Source: Cotesia glomerata
Lineage: Eukaryota; Arthropoda; Insecta; Hymenoptera; Braconidae
NCBI RefSeq assembly: GCF_020080835.1
Contig: NC_058162.1
Location: 4,665,323 to 4,729,322 of the forward strand
Reading direction: 5' to 3'
Length of the DNA stretch: 64,000 nucleotides
Part shown: one piece after another, positions 45,823 through 59,411 of the stretch
Position numbering within the stretch: position 1 is the first letter of the stretch
Layout: the number at the start of each line of letters is the position of its first letter
Notes under the pieces: generated by a model
Databases searched by the model: none
What the model was told of the DNA's origin: nothing
Seen by the model: only the letters and a program-made list of their open reading frames with translations
Program-made: the position numbers and the translations under genes

Positions 45823-46019
45823 TGTTAAAAAATTTTGCGTCAATGCGTCAAAAATTTTTTTGTTCAAAAAATGGATGTTAAATATTTAACACTTTTTTGT
45901 GTCAATTTAACACTTTTATGTGTTAATTTATCATAATAAATGTAAAATTTACACATAAAAGTGTTAAATATTTAACACAAAATTTTTTGACGCAATGACG
46001 CAAAATTTTTTACTGTGCA
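45823..46019. mobile_element. small palindromic element, TTTTTTACTGTG end
   Basis: Arms TTTTGCGTCAATGCGTCAAAAA and TTTTTTGACGCAATGACGCAAAA, plus repeated TTAACACTTTTATGTG words, fold into a long hairpin. The ACTGTGCA end resembles the ACTGTGTA end at 13945. Confidence 0.6.
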
Positions 46020-47679
46020 TTTTCAATATTTACGAAAATTATTCAAAAAAATTTGACTTTGTTCCTTGAACATTTTAGAATATATTAATAGTTTTTTCAA
46101 ACATCTTCAAAAACGTTAAATTGCTGAAAAAAAATTTGTGGCAATTCGCGGGGCTTTCTTCATCCGTTTTTTGTCCGCGGCGTTGCCGAAAACACTTCTA
46201 ATCTCTGCTTGACAAACGTGTGTAAACTGGCAACACTGTACGCTCTAAAAGCATTGCGGCAAATCCCTCATCTCTTAACTAGAGTCGTTAGGTCGGGTTT
46301 GTTGACCAGTCTCGGGTTAACTGAGTAAGATTTTGTTCTTGAAAATATGAATCAAAAACTTCTTTTTTTTACGAAGTAATATCGTAATTTCCAATAACAT
46401 TTTATGATTAAAAAATTTTAATTAGACACTTAAATGTCAAATAAAATCCGAATTTGTGAGATAAAACCTCACTTGATTTAAATTTAATCTCAGACATGAA
46501 ACGTGAATAACTATCACAACAATTGCTTAATCGTTTTATTTTAAAAAATAGTAAATATTCGAATATACATAAATAAAAATAAATAAAATAGAATACTTTG
46601 AAGTAATGACTTTCCGATAAATTTTTACAAATATACAAATAAACACCGAGGAGCTTTGTTGAATAAATTAGCGACTAAATTCACGTCTCACATAGTTACT
46701 TGATTAGATACATATACACAAATATAATTAAAATCGATAACTAATATATTTATTCAATAGAATACCAATAGTATACCAATGCCAAATGTTTAATATCATT
46801 AGCATTTACCTAAGATTAACGTATCGCTTTTGAATACCACGTAGCCAATTATTTAAAAATTTTAAATTTAATTAATGGATTACTTGGCGTATCTGATGTA
46901 GAACGAGTGATCTACGAACTTTGCTAATTTTATTTTTATCATAATTATACTCTATAATATACGCGTAATTACTCAGATAATTATTTGACCATTTTTAACC
47001 ACACAGACAAATAAACTCATCTAATTACTTTACTACACATGTATAACACATTTCGATATACGACAATGACAATAATTATTACTTTTATGATTATTAGTGT
47101 TAATATTAATATACTTGAAGCTTATTGATATTAATTAATTTTAAAAATTAGCAAAGTTCGGAGCAATCGTCAGAACCAAGAACCTTAAACAGTTAATTAA
47201 GTCTTAGTGACTATTAATAATGAACGACTTGCATTCCCGATCGTGGCCTTTTTTTATTTTTATAATTGTTTCGTAATTAGTTATCAATAACTTTATTTAT
47301 TAACTCACACTCGACATTTCGTTATTTCTTCTCAGTTGGTAACGTTTGGTCCGCACTACCAGCATTATTTGCATTAGTATCTTTAACTAAACCGCAAACA
47401 TTTTGAGATTAGGTCTTAATCCTTTGTGTTCCCATGTCACCATACGATCGGTTTTTTTTTTATTTTAAATGCGGATTATTTCTTTAGTGTTTAGTGCTTA
47501 ACATACGACATTGCAAATTGTTATTAAATTTTCGGTTCGTTTTTTTTTATTTTCATAAATCATAAATTTTAACTTTTCAAGTACTCGAGTAAAATGATCA
47601 AATATTCATTGTATGAAGTTCATTTGATCGAAAATTGAACTACTGTTTAACAACGCCAAAGTAAGCTATTGAAATTATA
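46020..47679. other. no gene; GC-richer patch at 46140-46325
   Basis: AT-rich except for about 185 bp of unique mixed composition at 46140-46325. Minus frame 46638-46408 is low in complexity and not convincing. Confidence 0.35.
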
Positions 47680-49059
47680 CACTGAGAAAAAAAAGTACTC
47701 TTGAGAAAATTTTCTTGTCACAAGAATATATATTCTTGGTAATTTTCAAGAATATATTTTTTTGTCTCAAGAATTGATCGAATTATTTTTTGTTTAATTC
47801 AAGTGAACACGGAAAAAAAAAGCTCGGAAAATTACAGTATATAATGCAACGTGGCGCTTCGAGATGAAAACTAGAAAAATTACAGTTTCAGATTGTAATT
47901 ATTACAGATTTTATAAGAATTACATTGTAGAATGTAATATTTACATTAAGGTAGTTTAGATGCCAAATGACTTCAACTTGACCCCATATTTTTTTATATT
48001 CATTCGAAAGATTATGATTTAATACATCTATAGAAAAAAAATCAGATTTTTTTACCACACCGTTTAAGAAACATAATTAATTAAAGTTTTGCAAAAATAC
48101 ACGATCTCTTTTGAGTATCTTTGTTCAATAACTCCGGAAATGGAGGATTTATAAAAAATCGGCCTGCTTGACCCCATAAAAAAAACTTTCCAATAGATAG
48201 AACAATGTTTCATACATATTCTATCAAAATTTGATAACGATTTACCACATAGTTTTAATTTAATTAATTTTTTAATATCAAAAATTGGTTTCTATCTTTG
48301 TTGTTTGTCGGAGACATTAATCCCCCACCTTTATCAGGGGAAAAATGGCGACTTCTCAGTGCGCGGCAAATTTGAAATTGAAATATAATCATAAAGTTTT
48401 TTTGCATTAAAATAAATTGTTATTAAACACACATTAAAAGTTCACGTAAATTATAGCAGATTCAACATATTGAAGTGATATTTGCAAATTTAAACAATAA
48501 ATGAACACCGTGAGCAACTGTTTTAAGTACCGACCTTACATAACCTATAACAATTGTTATTATTTTATGACAGCCCAGTACTTGTCAGTTGATATTTTAA
48601 TAGTTATATTATTATAATTATTTAACTATAATTATGAATTGAATTTATTCAATTAAATTCTGATCAGAAATAATTTTATATTTTATGCTATTTTTCGAGT
48701 GATCACTTGCAAAAAAGAAAAAAAAAATACCTATTAATTTGACCTCGGATTGCGACGACCAAACTACCTTAAAAGCTGTGAAAATTAAATCCAAAAATTG
48801 AATTTAGACAAATGTTATTTCAAACTGTAATTTTTCTAGTTTTGATTACAACAGGACCGATTTTACATTTTATACTGTAACTATTCTTGTTTTCTTTTTT
48901 TTCCGTGAACCTATTCGTTTGTTAATCTATCAAAATTAATTTCAATATTTTATTATCATGATAGATATTGTTATTCTTTTGTCAAAAAACCAAAATTTAT
49001 TTTAAGCGATTCTTGAACCAAGAAATTTTTTTCTGGACAAAAATTTTTTTTTCTCAGTG
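47680..49059. mobile_element. three nested MITEs
   Basis: Outer: CACTGAGAAAAAAAAG ends with TA duplications (47678-47679, 49060-49061). Middle: CACGGAAAAAAAAAGC ends at 47808 and 48907, the family of 27064-27339. Inner: AGGTAGTTTAGATGCC ends at 47949 and 48769 with TA duplications and a repeated TTGACCCCATA word. None has a coding frame. Confidence 0.8.
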
Positions 49060-50142
49060 TATTATTTAATCATTGTACTACAAGCATTGATTAAAATGAT
49101 TGTTCGCGTAATAAAATGCAAATCGTCCCTACTCTTAATTTTAAACTTTATTTTTTTGTCCAAACGTCCACTAATTTAAACATTACAATTATCAATAATT
49201 CCTTACCATGCCAATTCATTAATAAAAAAATAGGGTACAAAATTATCATCTAATTTTACGCCTTACCAAATCTAATGTTGCTTTTCGAAAAATTCACTTT
49301 ACTTTTTTTTTTTTTTTTAATTTTACACATTTAAACACAGCCGAATCAAAATGCCCGAAATTACATTCCTAATAAAATACAAAAATCTCTTAATTTAGCC
49401 TCTTAATTTCGTCTTCGTTTTTAGCTTTGAAACTTTTTCCAATCGATATCCAATTTCATATAAAAAACTATAGTCTACCCTTCAGTCCTTATATAATTTA
49501 TAAAAATCATTGCTTATTAAAAAATCCCTCGAACCGTATTAAAAATATTTGCATTGTCGCTTTATTGTTTTACTCTCATTACATCAATTCAAGATCGATT
49601 ATCAATTATCAATTATCAATTATTCATCATCGATATCAATTCAATTTTTTTTTTTTTTTTTTTTTTTTTACTTATACCCCGTGATTTCCGTCGTTCCACT
49701 AGAGTACATTATCATTATTTGTTTTAATGTAATTAATAATAATTTTCGCTACACCTACTTGGTTATATTTTTGGACATATTCTAATTAATTAATTAATAA
49801 AAAAAGTTTAATGGGAAGTAGCTTCATTCGCACAACATTCAAACCGTGTAATTGTAATTGTGATTAGTTATTAATTTAAATTACTGATGAAAATTTCATG
49901 AACATGAATTTAAGGGGAGTATTTTATTAATACGTTACACATATTTGTTATACTTTGTTTAATTTATTAATATAGATATATATTGTATTCGACTTAACAA
50001 AGCCGTTTATATATTTTTAAAGGAAAAGTCTAATAAGCCAGCCGACATTTTGTCGAACTAATTAAATATAAACCGATTATCGTTTACCGTATACTTCAGT
50101 AGAACGCAAAACTTGCTGATTATTTACCACTATATCTCAACT
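49060..50142. other. AT-rich gene-free tract
   Basis: A T-run of about 24 at 49646-49669 and an ATTATCAATTATCAATTATTC repeat at 49600-49625. No coding frame of interest. Confidence 0.4.
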
Positions 50143-51370
50143 CTATACTGAGAAATAAATAGTTATATTAAGAATTTATGTTCTTGACACAAGATACATT
50201 TTTTTAAATTTTCGAAAACATTTCTTGTCTGAAGAATTGTTCGCATTGATTAAATTAATTTTTATTAAAAAAAGGTTCATTTGAGCCAAGAAAATATTTT
50301 TCTTGCTAATTATTTTCTTGAGCAAAAGAAAATTTTTTTTTTACACAAAAAATTTTACTTATTCCAACAAAATTAATTCTCTTGTTTTAAGAAATACGTA
50401 TCTTAATTCAAGAAAATTTATTTAAGTCAAGAAAATCTTGTTGTTTTGAGAAAATTCAGCCTCTTGCTCCAAAAAATTTAGTTCTTGATAGAAGTAAATT
50501 TTCTTGTCTTGAGAAAATTTCTCTCTTGCTCCAAAAAATTAAATATAAAGATAGAAGTAAATTTTCATTAATATTTTTATTGATTAACATGTCAAATGGA
50601 AAGATCAAATAATATTTCATCATTTTTTTTCATTCAATATATATAATTGCACGCTAAAATAATATAAAACGGGCATCAAATATTCAAGAGAAAAATTTTC
50701 TCGAGGTGAGAAAATTTTTTTCTCAGCTGAAGTAGATGGCGCTGCTTCCCTAAAGTATCTAAAAATCTTGATCAAATATAAAAATTTATTGTATCAAGTA
50801 TTTATGATAATTTGAATTAAGAAAAAATTACTTCCACCAAGAATAGAATTTTAAGAAAAATTTTTACTTCGGCCTTCCTTCAGCCACCCAAAAATTTTCT
50901 TGGGCCAAGAATTTTGTTCTCCAGTCAACAAATTTTTCTTTCTGTATACACAGGAAAAAAAATTACTTAAATCAAGTAAATAATTTTAAAGAACTTCATC
51001 TTCTTGATTTGAGTAGAAAAATTCTTAAACTAAAAAATTTTTCTTGGTTTAAGTAAATTTTACTTGATTCAAAATTTTTCGTCTTGAATAAAGACAATGA
51101 AACTCTTCAAAATTATTTTCTTGGTTCAAGAATTTTTGTCTTGATTTAAATTAAATTTTCTTTCAGTGTAGGAAATTTTATTTTCTAAAAAAAATCTTAT
51201 TTTTCTGTATCTCAAATATTTCAGTCAGAATTACTTTGAGCTTTAAAATACCAAGCATAATTTCTACGACGTTTTTCTTCTTTAAAAAAATTCATAAATT
51301 GAATTGTTCACTTTTCCAAATTTTAGAGTCAAGAAATTCTGAATATAATTTTTATTTTTTCTCAGTATAG
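50143..51370. mobile_element. MITE (ACTGAGAAATAAAT end) containing a TTCTTGA block
   Basis: TATACTGAGAAATAAATAG at left and TTTTTTCTCAGTATAG at right are the ends of the CACTGAG family. Inside, 50270-51180 is a copy of the TTCTTGA-word block described at 42236-43600. Confidence 0.65.
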
Positions 51371-53774
51371 TACCGAGTTATTGACGAAGTAAATAAAATA
51401 AAATCCTGAGACTATTTGCACTACTCTTGCGAAGTCTTTCAGTAAGTTGCGTGCACAACAGTTTGTGAATAGTCCAGAATTTAACCAAAAAGAGCGAAAT
51501 AGTTAAGACTAAATTTTCTATTTAGCTTATTTACGAATATTGTTTTATTATTTATTATTATATTTTTTAGAGGTTACTATAAGTATAAGTTTGTCACTTA
51601 ATATGTTCGCTCGTAAATTTTATGGCTTTGTATAGACGTTAGGAAAGGCAGTTTTTGAGATGATATTGATTTAGTATTTTCATATTTAAATCTTTATATT
51701 TTTCTGTCAACGATTTTGTTAATTGTTATTTGTTATTTTTTTAAATAAATATGCAGATGATAGAGGCTGCGATATACATTATAACAACACTAGTTTTTTC
51801 CTATGTACATTTGTACCTTTGCCAACTTTTCAAGACGTTTTTTTATAATCAAGTTCTGGAGCTTTTTTCAGGAAATTAAACATTGAAACTCGTCTAAAAT
51901 TTATTCATTCTTTCTTTTATTTTTTTTTACACAAAAAAATGGATTTTGTTTACAATTTATCAGCTATTTTGTGGATAAAAAGTTTACTCGCCTGCGACTC
52001 GTGTAAAAAAAAATTTTTTTCGAGTACAAAAAGCTCAAGAACTCGTTATACCTCAGAACCGTAGTCAAAAAAACAGGATTAATAAATATACTTATATATA
52101 TTAAATATTTGTATATAAAAGCCGTCTTGTTTTTTAAAATTTAATTTAGTAATAAGTAATGAGGTAATACAGAACTAAAACCACAATAATTTCAGTAGCG
52201 CGCTCGTTTAATAAAATTTTTCCATAATCATTTCCTAACCATCAATTATCAATCATCAATCAGTAACAACGGGGTAAATTGTACATGTGTTTGTCGACTA
52301 AAAAGCGACTCGGATTTAACTCGGAATTAAAAGCGAGTGATTCATATTAATTTTACCATTTCTATCTCTATATACTCAATAATATTATTTTTATTATTAT
52401 TATTATTATTTAAAAGGGGTTAAATCTGTGAAACTTAATCAGGTTTGAGCAGGAATTACTTCGAAAGTACTTATTATTTTCCATGATTATTTTTTTTTAA
52501 TTCCAACCAACGCATAATCATTTCAAATTTTTTAATTCACCTTTCATTGTAATAACGCTAATTAAAATGTGCGATATTCATTTTTATTATTATTATTATT
52601 ATTTATTAATATATTCTTTAATAGTATATATTTGTACGTACGTCATATTTACTTGAAGGAGTAATACCGGGAATGTCGCCCAACCTTATTTTTTTGTTCT
52701 TTGTCCATTAGTTAATTAATTATTTATAATTAATTATGATACAATTGCAATATTTAAATTGATAGAATATTTCGGTGGATAGAATACGAGACAAGAGAAA
52801 TTAACAAGTATTTTATTTAACTAGTAGCGTAGCTCAGGAGCGATGTGTCGTTAATATTTCAGCAATCGGGGACGATGACCCGCGCAAATAGGGAGGTGTT
52901 ACGAATAGTATTTAGCCGTACGTGGACTTGATACCGGATCAATCACCGTCATTTATGTCTGGATTAATGTCTACTAGACTCATCCACCTCTTACTCTTGT
53001 CTCTATTCTGCAATTCCAGGTTAATATTATCATTATTATTATTATGATTATTATGTTTCGAGAATTATATGGTAATATATACTGCATTGTCGCATCTACG
53101 TCCGAATCTCGCATATTAAATATCGGTACTGATGTAAAAGGTAAAAGCTTGATCCATAAAACATTATATATTTTATACCATTACTATTTTATTAATATTC
53201 ATTATTCATTATTTATTTGTCGATATTACTATTACTGTTATCTATTCATTTATTCGTATTATTATTATTAATATTTTTAGAAGTAATTGTTTTTATAGTG
53301 GTTACATTCATTGTCTCACTCTGAGTTGTACAATTTTTTTTTTTTTTAGTTTTTTATTAAAACATATATATCGATAAGTTACGTATGGGTTATATTTTTA
53401 ATATATGATTCATAGATGACTCATTGAATTTTTATTGATGTGAATTGATATTAAATTTTTGAACTTTTAAAATTTGTAATTCAAATTTCCCGCGGTTTTT
53501 GGCAGTGAAATTGTACTACGAAAAATTTTTATCTTTATTGCACGACTCATGATGCGAAACAGCAGAGAGTGCTTTACGATCGAAAAATTTTTTTCGCCTC
53601 ATTTCGGCAACTATTTTTAATATTATAGTCTTGTTACTTCACGGAATGAAGATATTCTGCATACTCTTGTCAAGATAATTTAATGGAGATTAATTTGACA
53701 TTTTTTAAAAATTAATTTAGTGCACTAGAAATGGAAAAAAACACTATAACTTACGAAAAAATGCATCAATTGAC
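51371..53774. other. no gene recognised
   Basis: AT-rich with (ATT)n runs at 52390-52412 and 52588-52602. 52810-53010 is a patch of mixed composition, unique within the window, with no frame. Confidence 0.35.
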
Positions 53775-54086
53775 CCCCATGAATAAAAAATATATTTCGA
53801 AATATATATTTTAAATATATTAAAAATATATAAATATATAAAAAATATCTATAGTAAATATATTTTTAATAGCTATCTTTTGGCCAATTTTCATATACAT
53901 TATATATTTTAAATATATTCAAAATATATAAAAAATATAAAAAAACTATATTTTGAATATATCTAAAATACATTTTAAATATATAAAATATATATGAAAA
54001 TCAGTCAAAAGTTAGTTATTAAAAATATATTTACTATACATAATTTATATATTTTTATAGATTTTTAATATATTTTTGTATGTATT

Positions 54087-54125
<39 letters not shown>

Positions 54126-54132
54126 TATGGGG
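53775..54132. mobile_element. short foldback element, CCCCATGAATAAAAAATATAT ends
   Basis: CCCCCATGAATAAAAAAT at left is mirrored by ATTTTTTTTTTATGGGG at right around TATAT-rich near-palindromic arms. The word TTTTGGCC near its middle is also in the arms of the 62833 element. Confidence 0.6.
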
Positions 54133-57100
54133 AGAGTTAAATTTTTTTGTAAGAAAATTTTTTGAGACAATTTTAGGTCACCGAATGCGAATGGCTAGAT
54201 AATTCAGTGTCGTTTATGTACAATTAATAAAATAAAACAAAAATCAGTGTACTGTATCTCTATATAACTTGTGAACATTTATCCCATTAGAGGCGCTTGC
54301 GCATTATCGTTCTATTTTAATTATTTTATATATTTTTTTCACATTCTTCATTTTGTTAATATTTTATAATTAAATGAGGATTATTTAGTCGTGCAGTTTT
54401 GAACTTTCCAAACTTTTTCTTATTATTGTGCACTTAATAGTCTTTAAATTTTGTTCTTTGATTAGTTACGAAGTTTAAAGTACAAAATACATGAATTAAA
54501 TTAAGAACTTTTCATAGAAGAACTCCGCCATTTTGGTAAGCAACGGCTATCTTGTGAAACAGTAGTGACAGAGAAAATCTCGACGAATCGTGAGCTTTTA
54601 ATCCACTATTTTAATTAAAAAATTCACATCAAAGAGTCATCGCTTAATTAAATCCGCACAGATGAAATGATTAGTTTTTTGTTGAAAATAATCTAACTGC
54701 TAGAAACGGGTACAATTGACGCGAAATAAATTTATCTAATGTATATGGTATATCAATACAAGCACGACACATGGAGAAAAATTACGCGCTAATGCCGGTA
54801 CAGCCAATAAATATTTAGCGCAATCCGCGGCTCACATCAAACTCCATCAGTATCCTTCTATCGTTTATTATTAATGAATATTAATGACTATTATAAATAT
54901 ATTATTAATATTATTATTATTATAATAAATAATCATTGTTATTTTCACCTGAGATTCTACCGTAGATAAACTGTAATTGCTTCTCTATTATTTTAAAATA
55001 ATTATTTATTTTTAATATTTATTTTTCATCAAACTTGGTTAATAAATCAACGACTTTGTGTTGCCAGACACCGGGTTAAAACGTTTCATTTTAAATTTTT
55101 TCGAAATATTCACGCGGGTATTTATAATTATCGATAGTTTTATCTGGTAAGACTCAATGATTTTCTTTATTATTATTATTATTGTTATTACTATTTTTAT
55201 TATTATTATTAGTAATAAAAACCTAAACATTTTTCAATAATTGATTATTTTAAACTCTATTCATATAATTAACTACTCATAACCATTTTCATAAGACGCT
55301 CCGCCCATCTTTGTTTATATTTACTTATTATTCTTAGTTTTTTTTTTTTGTGAATTATACTTGCAAAATTTTTTGTCCATTTATTTATAAATAATCATTA
55401 TTATTATTTATTATTATAAAGAGTCAACTGTCATAAAATTGACAAAGACAGTGGAGCATCTCACTAGCAATCGGGGTACCGGCCGGCGAATATCGTACCC
55501 ATAAATCTCTTTTTCTAAAAAACATTGATACATTTTTTTTTTATTTTTACTTTTTTTTTCCACACAATTATTTGTTTTGTTCGATGAGGAGAGTTTACAC
55601 GAAAAATCGTAGCTTCTTTATATAGGCCGTGAAAATGTGTTTAAATAAATCTTTCTTCATTGAATAAAAAAGAAAAAAAAAAAAAAACGCTATAAAGTTC
55701 AACTTTGAGGTGTCAGATGGCGCCACCACAATTTTGAAGCAGTGACGTATTTCCTCTACAATTCAGCGGCAAAATTCAAAATTAATCCTTATTTTTTCTT
55801 CTTTAATCAATTATAAGTATTATTGTTTATAGAATAAATAAAAAAAAAGTTTATATCTCCCGTGTAAACAATTATCTCCTTTAAATATTAAATATATATA
55901 TTTATATACTTTTATAATATTAATATAAGTTTACATATATAATAGCAAAGGTACAAAATTGTATTTAAAAATTAATTATTATTAATTTTGAGAAAGAAAA
56001 TCTGTTTAAAAATCTTAGACGTTTATTTCGATATAGAAAATCGTTATAATTACGTAGGAAGAAACGGCGCGTTATATTTTGTTATACTATCATTACTGTT
56101 ATTAAATATTATATCCCATTATAATTATTAGTATTATTATTAATAATAATATTTATATTATTTATTAGTATTAGAATCATTATTTATTCAATGTTTATTT
56201 GTAGTAAACCGGCAAATAGTGATATTGCGTCGCAAGCTCACACACATGCACACATATATCCGCTAAAAACGAGATAGCAGGTATCGATGGTCAACTTGCA
56301 TATTATTCAATTAATAATTAATTAATATAATTGTATTGATAATTATCTATGCTCATTAAACCACTGCTTAGTCGTTGCAACAGACTTTACCTCTCGCTCA
56401 TTTCGTGCCCCAAGTTATTTTTTCCTCGGAGTTTTACGAAATTAATACGTTTAATGAAAGGTGCTCTTTTTATTAAATTAATTAATTTTTCTTTAATCCA
56501 AATTTTTTTTTTTTTTTTTATTTCGTATAACGAGGACTAAGCTTTAATATACGTAAAAATGATTTGACATTTTTTTAGTAACTTATCGGTAGTTAACTAA
56601 CCCATTGATTGATTATTTAATATTTAATATATTAATGAAATGACTTAACCTCTAAAACGTTATCAAAATTTCTAAAACTAACATTTATAGAAACGACAAA
56701 GTTAAAGGACTCGGTCTATGAAAAACACTAGATATATTCATATATATATTTATACTTTTAATATATAATAATAATCGTAATTAATAATTAATTAATTAAT
56801 AATAATTTACCAAATTAATAAAACTTTGTAACTTGTATCTTAATTTTGTCTTTTTCTTTCTTTTTTTAAATATTATTGTTAAATTCTTCTAAACATTTAT
56901 GCCAACGGTTAGCTAAATTGTAATTAATAAATTGATAAACTAGAAAATAATTAAAAATTGAAAGAAAAATTGGGAGTATGCTTAACGCATCTCTCCGGGT
57001 TATTAATTATTATTATAACACATTTATTAATTTTATTAATTCAATCAAATTAATAAATAGTGATTGATATAATAGCGATTAATTAATTAATATACTAATA

Positions 57101-59000
57101 AATTTTACTCAAATCGTTAATATTGTCGCGACAGCTGCGCCGCAAATGAGGCGTTTTTTTTACTTCATCGAGGGAGTATATATTTATTATTAATTAGTCA
57201 TACATTTAGGGACGTAAATGTGATGAAAGTTTAAATTAATAATTATTAATTAATAGGTAGTTTAAAGACAGAAAAATATTTGGCACTGTGAGAAATATTA
57301 ACGATTTATGCTGTAAATTTTTCAACTAGTTTGTTGGATTTTTTTTGTTACTGATAATATATGCTAGTTTTTTTTTTTTTATTTATTCATTTTCATTTAT
57401 TAATGCTATCCCAGCGCGGATTGATTATAATTATGGTAGAGTGTTGAGGTACACGCGGTTAACTAGACTACCAGGGACGAATAGGGTGTAAATTAATATA
57501 ATTAATTGTTTATTTGTTTTTTGTACACCATGATTACTTATTTTTGAGAAAGTTACCGTGGTTCATTCTTTATACGTTAGATGGCGCCACTAGGTTGCTG
57601 ACGTCATTTCAAGGCGGGAAATTTGAACGACGATTTGTGTTTAGTAAAAAAATTAACTGTTTAAATAAAATTTAATGATTAATTCGATTCTGAAAGTGAA
57701 AAAAAATATTTTTTTGTTAATTAAATAATTATTAATGTGTATAAAAGAAGAAAAATATATATTATGCTCACGGTAATCTCTTCGTAAATAATCAGTGTAA
57801 ATAAATCTTAAAACACGAATCTATGTGATAATTAGTTTAATAATCTGGGGACGGGACGGCCGTGTTAGGTCCAGCAACGACCAGCATCGCCAAAATAAAA
57901 TAAAAATAAAATAACAACCAAAGAAAAAATTCATTTTATTTAATAAAATCAAGTCAAATAAAACCCTCAAACTTTTTACAATTTTAAAGTATTAAATCAA
58001 ATAAAAAAAGTGTAAAAAGTTGAATAAATTTAACTTAACTTAATCTTATCTGTTTATTTTGAAAATTTTTATATTATAAATTATAATAGAATAATTATTG
58101 ATAAAACAAATTCAATCTAAAAAATCAAACAAAATAATTACACTAGTCTCAATAAATAATCGACGAAAATAATGTAACGCCCGCATAATTCTAATACAGT
58201 TTCCCGTTTAATTATTCAGAAGAAAAAAAAAAACAAAAACAATTTACGGCCGTCTTATATTTATATTCAATAATAATTAATTATAAAAACCACCCATTAT
58301 TACTATTACTATTATTATTATTTAATAAATCATCATAATTCATTATAAAAACTAATAAAATGTTTAAAAATGAAAAACAACGTTTATTGATTATCTAAGT
58401 AACAAACAATAGTATTTCTTTCCCCCTTATTAACAAAAGTTGCTTTTATTTACTTTTTATTCATTATTCATTATTATTAATAGTTTTTTGTCATTATACG
58501 TAGAAATGCATGATGCCTTTTGTATTGCTTATAACTATTTTCATTATTTTTTTTCTCCAACCATTATTATTTTATTATTATTACTATTATATCATTACTA
58601 TAATCCACTATTTTTCCATTATTAATTAATAATTCGACTAATAAACGAGCTGTAAAATTTTCATCAAAATAATATTTATTATACGGGTATTTTTTGTTAA
58701 ATAACAAACGTGATTCACATCGATAGAAATTCTCAATAAAAATTAATGTTTAAATCACGGTAATTTTTCGTCTATTTTTAAAATATTAATTTTTAAAATT
58801 AATTTTAAAATATTTTTCAATTTTTGTTCAATAAATTTTACCGTGATTGGTCATAAATTTTACCGAGTTTACTATAAAATAAATTAATTGTTTTTTTGTA
58901 ATTTCTGTAAATAAAATTGATTTTTATTGAGAATTTCTGTCGATGTATTAAAAAAAAATAAAAACTCAATAATAAATAATTGATAAAATTTTTTTTCTTT
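54133..59000. other. gene-free tract immediately downstream of headcase
   Basis: AT-rich, almost free of recognisable transposons, with many (ATT)n runs and two short GC patches (55440-55500, 57395-57490). Position and the lack of insertions fit a long 3' UTR or conserved downstream region of the minus-strand headcase gene. No polyadenylation site can be chosen. Confidence 0.35.
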
Positions 59001-59411
59001 TTAAATAAAACTGAGGTGACTTTTGCTACTGCTGTTGCTATTGCTATTATTATTATTACTATAAATATTATTGATAATATTTTTGTAGTGATCAATATTT
59101 ATATTTGAAAATTCCTCAAAAATACCCGGTGGTAAATGTTCGGCAAATTTTATAAAATTAATCTCCTTGGCTACTAAATTAGTTTCATTGTTTTTAATCT
59201 TGTTTTTCTTACTACCGTTATCATCAATATTATTATTATTACTAGTACTATTAAAATAATTATTACTACCAGTTTTGTAACTATAGTAGTTGTTACTGTT
59301 ACTGTTACTATAATTATTATTATTATTATTTTTATTTTTATCATTATAATTGTTATTATTACTAGTTGTAAAATTAAAATTGGTGTTTTCGTCTAAGAGG
59401 TTACCTAGTGG
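59001..59411 (-). CDS. hdc: candidate readthrough extension of headcase
   Basis: Directly after the headcase UAA (59414-59412) the same frame is open for 136 codons to UAA at 59003-59001. The stop is followed by C, the most leaky context in insects. The extension is rich in Asn and Ser, partly from ATT triplet runs. Residues about 76-110 form a non-repetitive segment (AKEINFIKFAEHLPPGIFEE at its heart) encoded by GC-richer codons in otherwise very AT-rich DNA. Drosophila headcase is known to make a second, longer protein by UAA readthrough, needed in tracheal branching. The open frame is seen; translation is inferred. The alternative is an ordinary 3' UTR kept open by triplet repeats. Confidence 0.55.
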   Translation of the reverse strand, partial: PLGNLLDENTNFNFTTSNNNNYNDKNKNNNNNNYSNSNSNNYYSYKTGSNNYFNSTSNNNNIDDNGSKKNKIKNNETNLVAKEINFIKFAEHLPPGIFEEFSNINIDHYKNIINNIYSNNNNSNSNSSSKSHLSFI

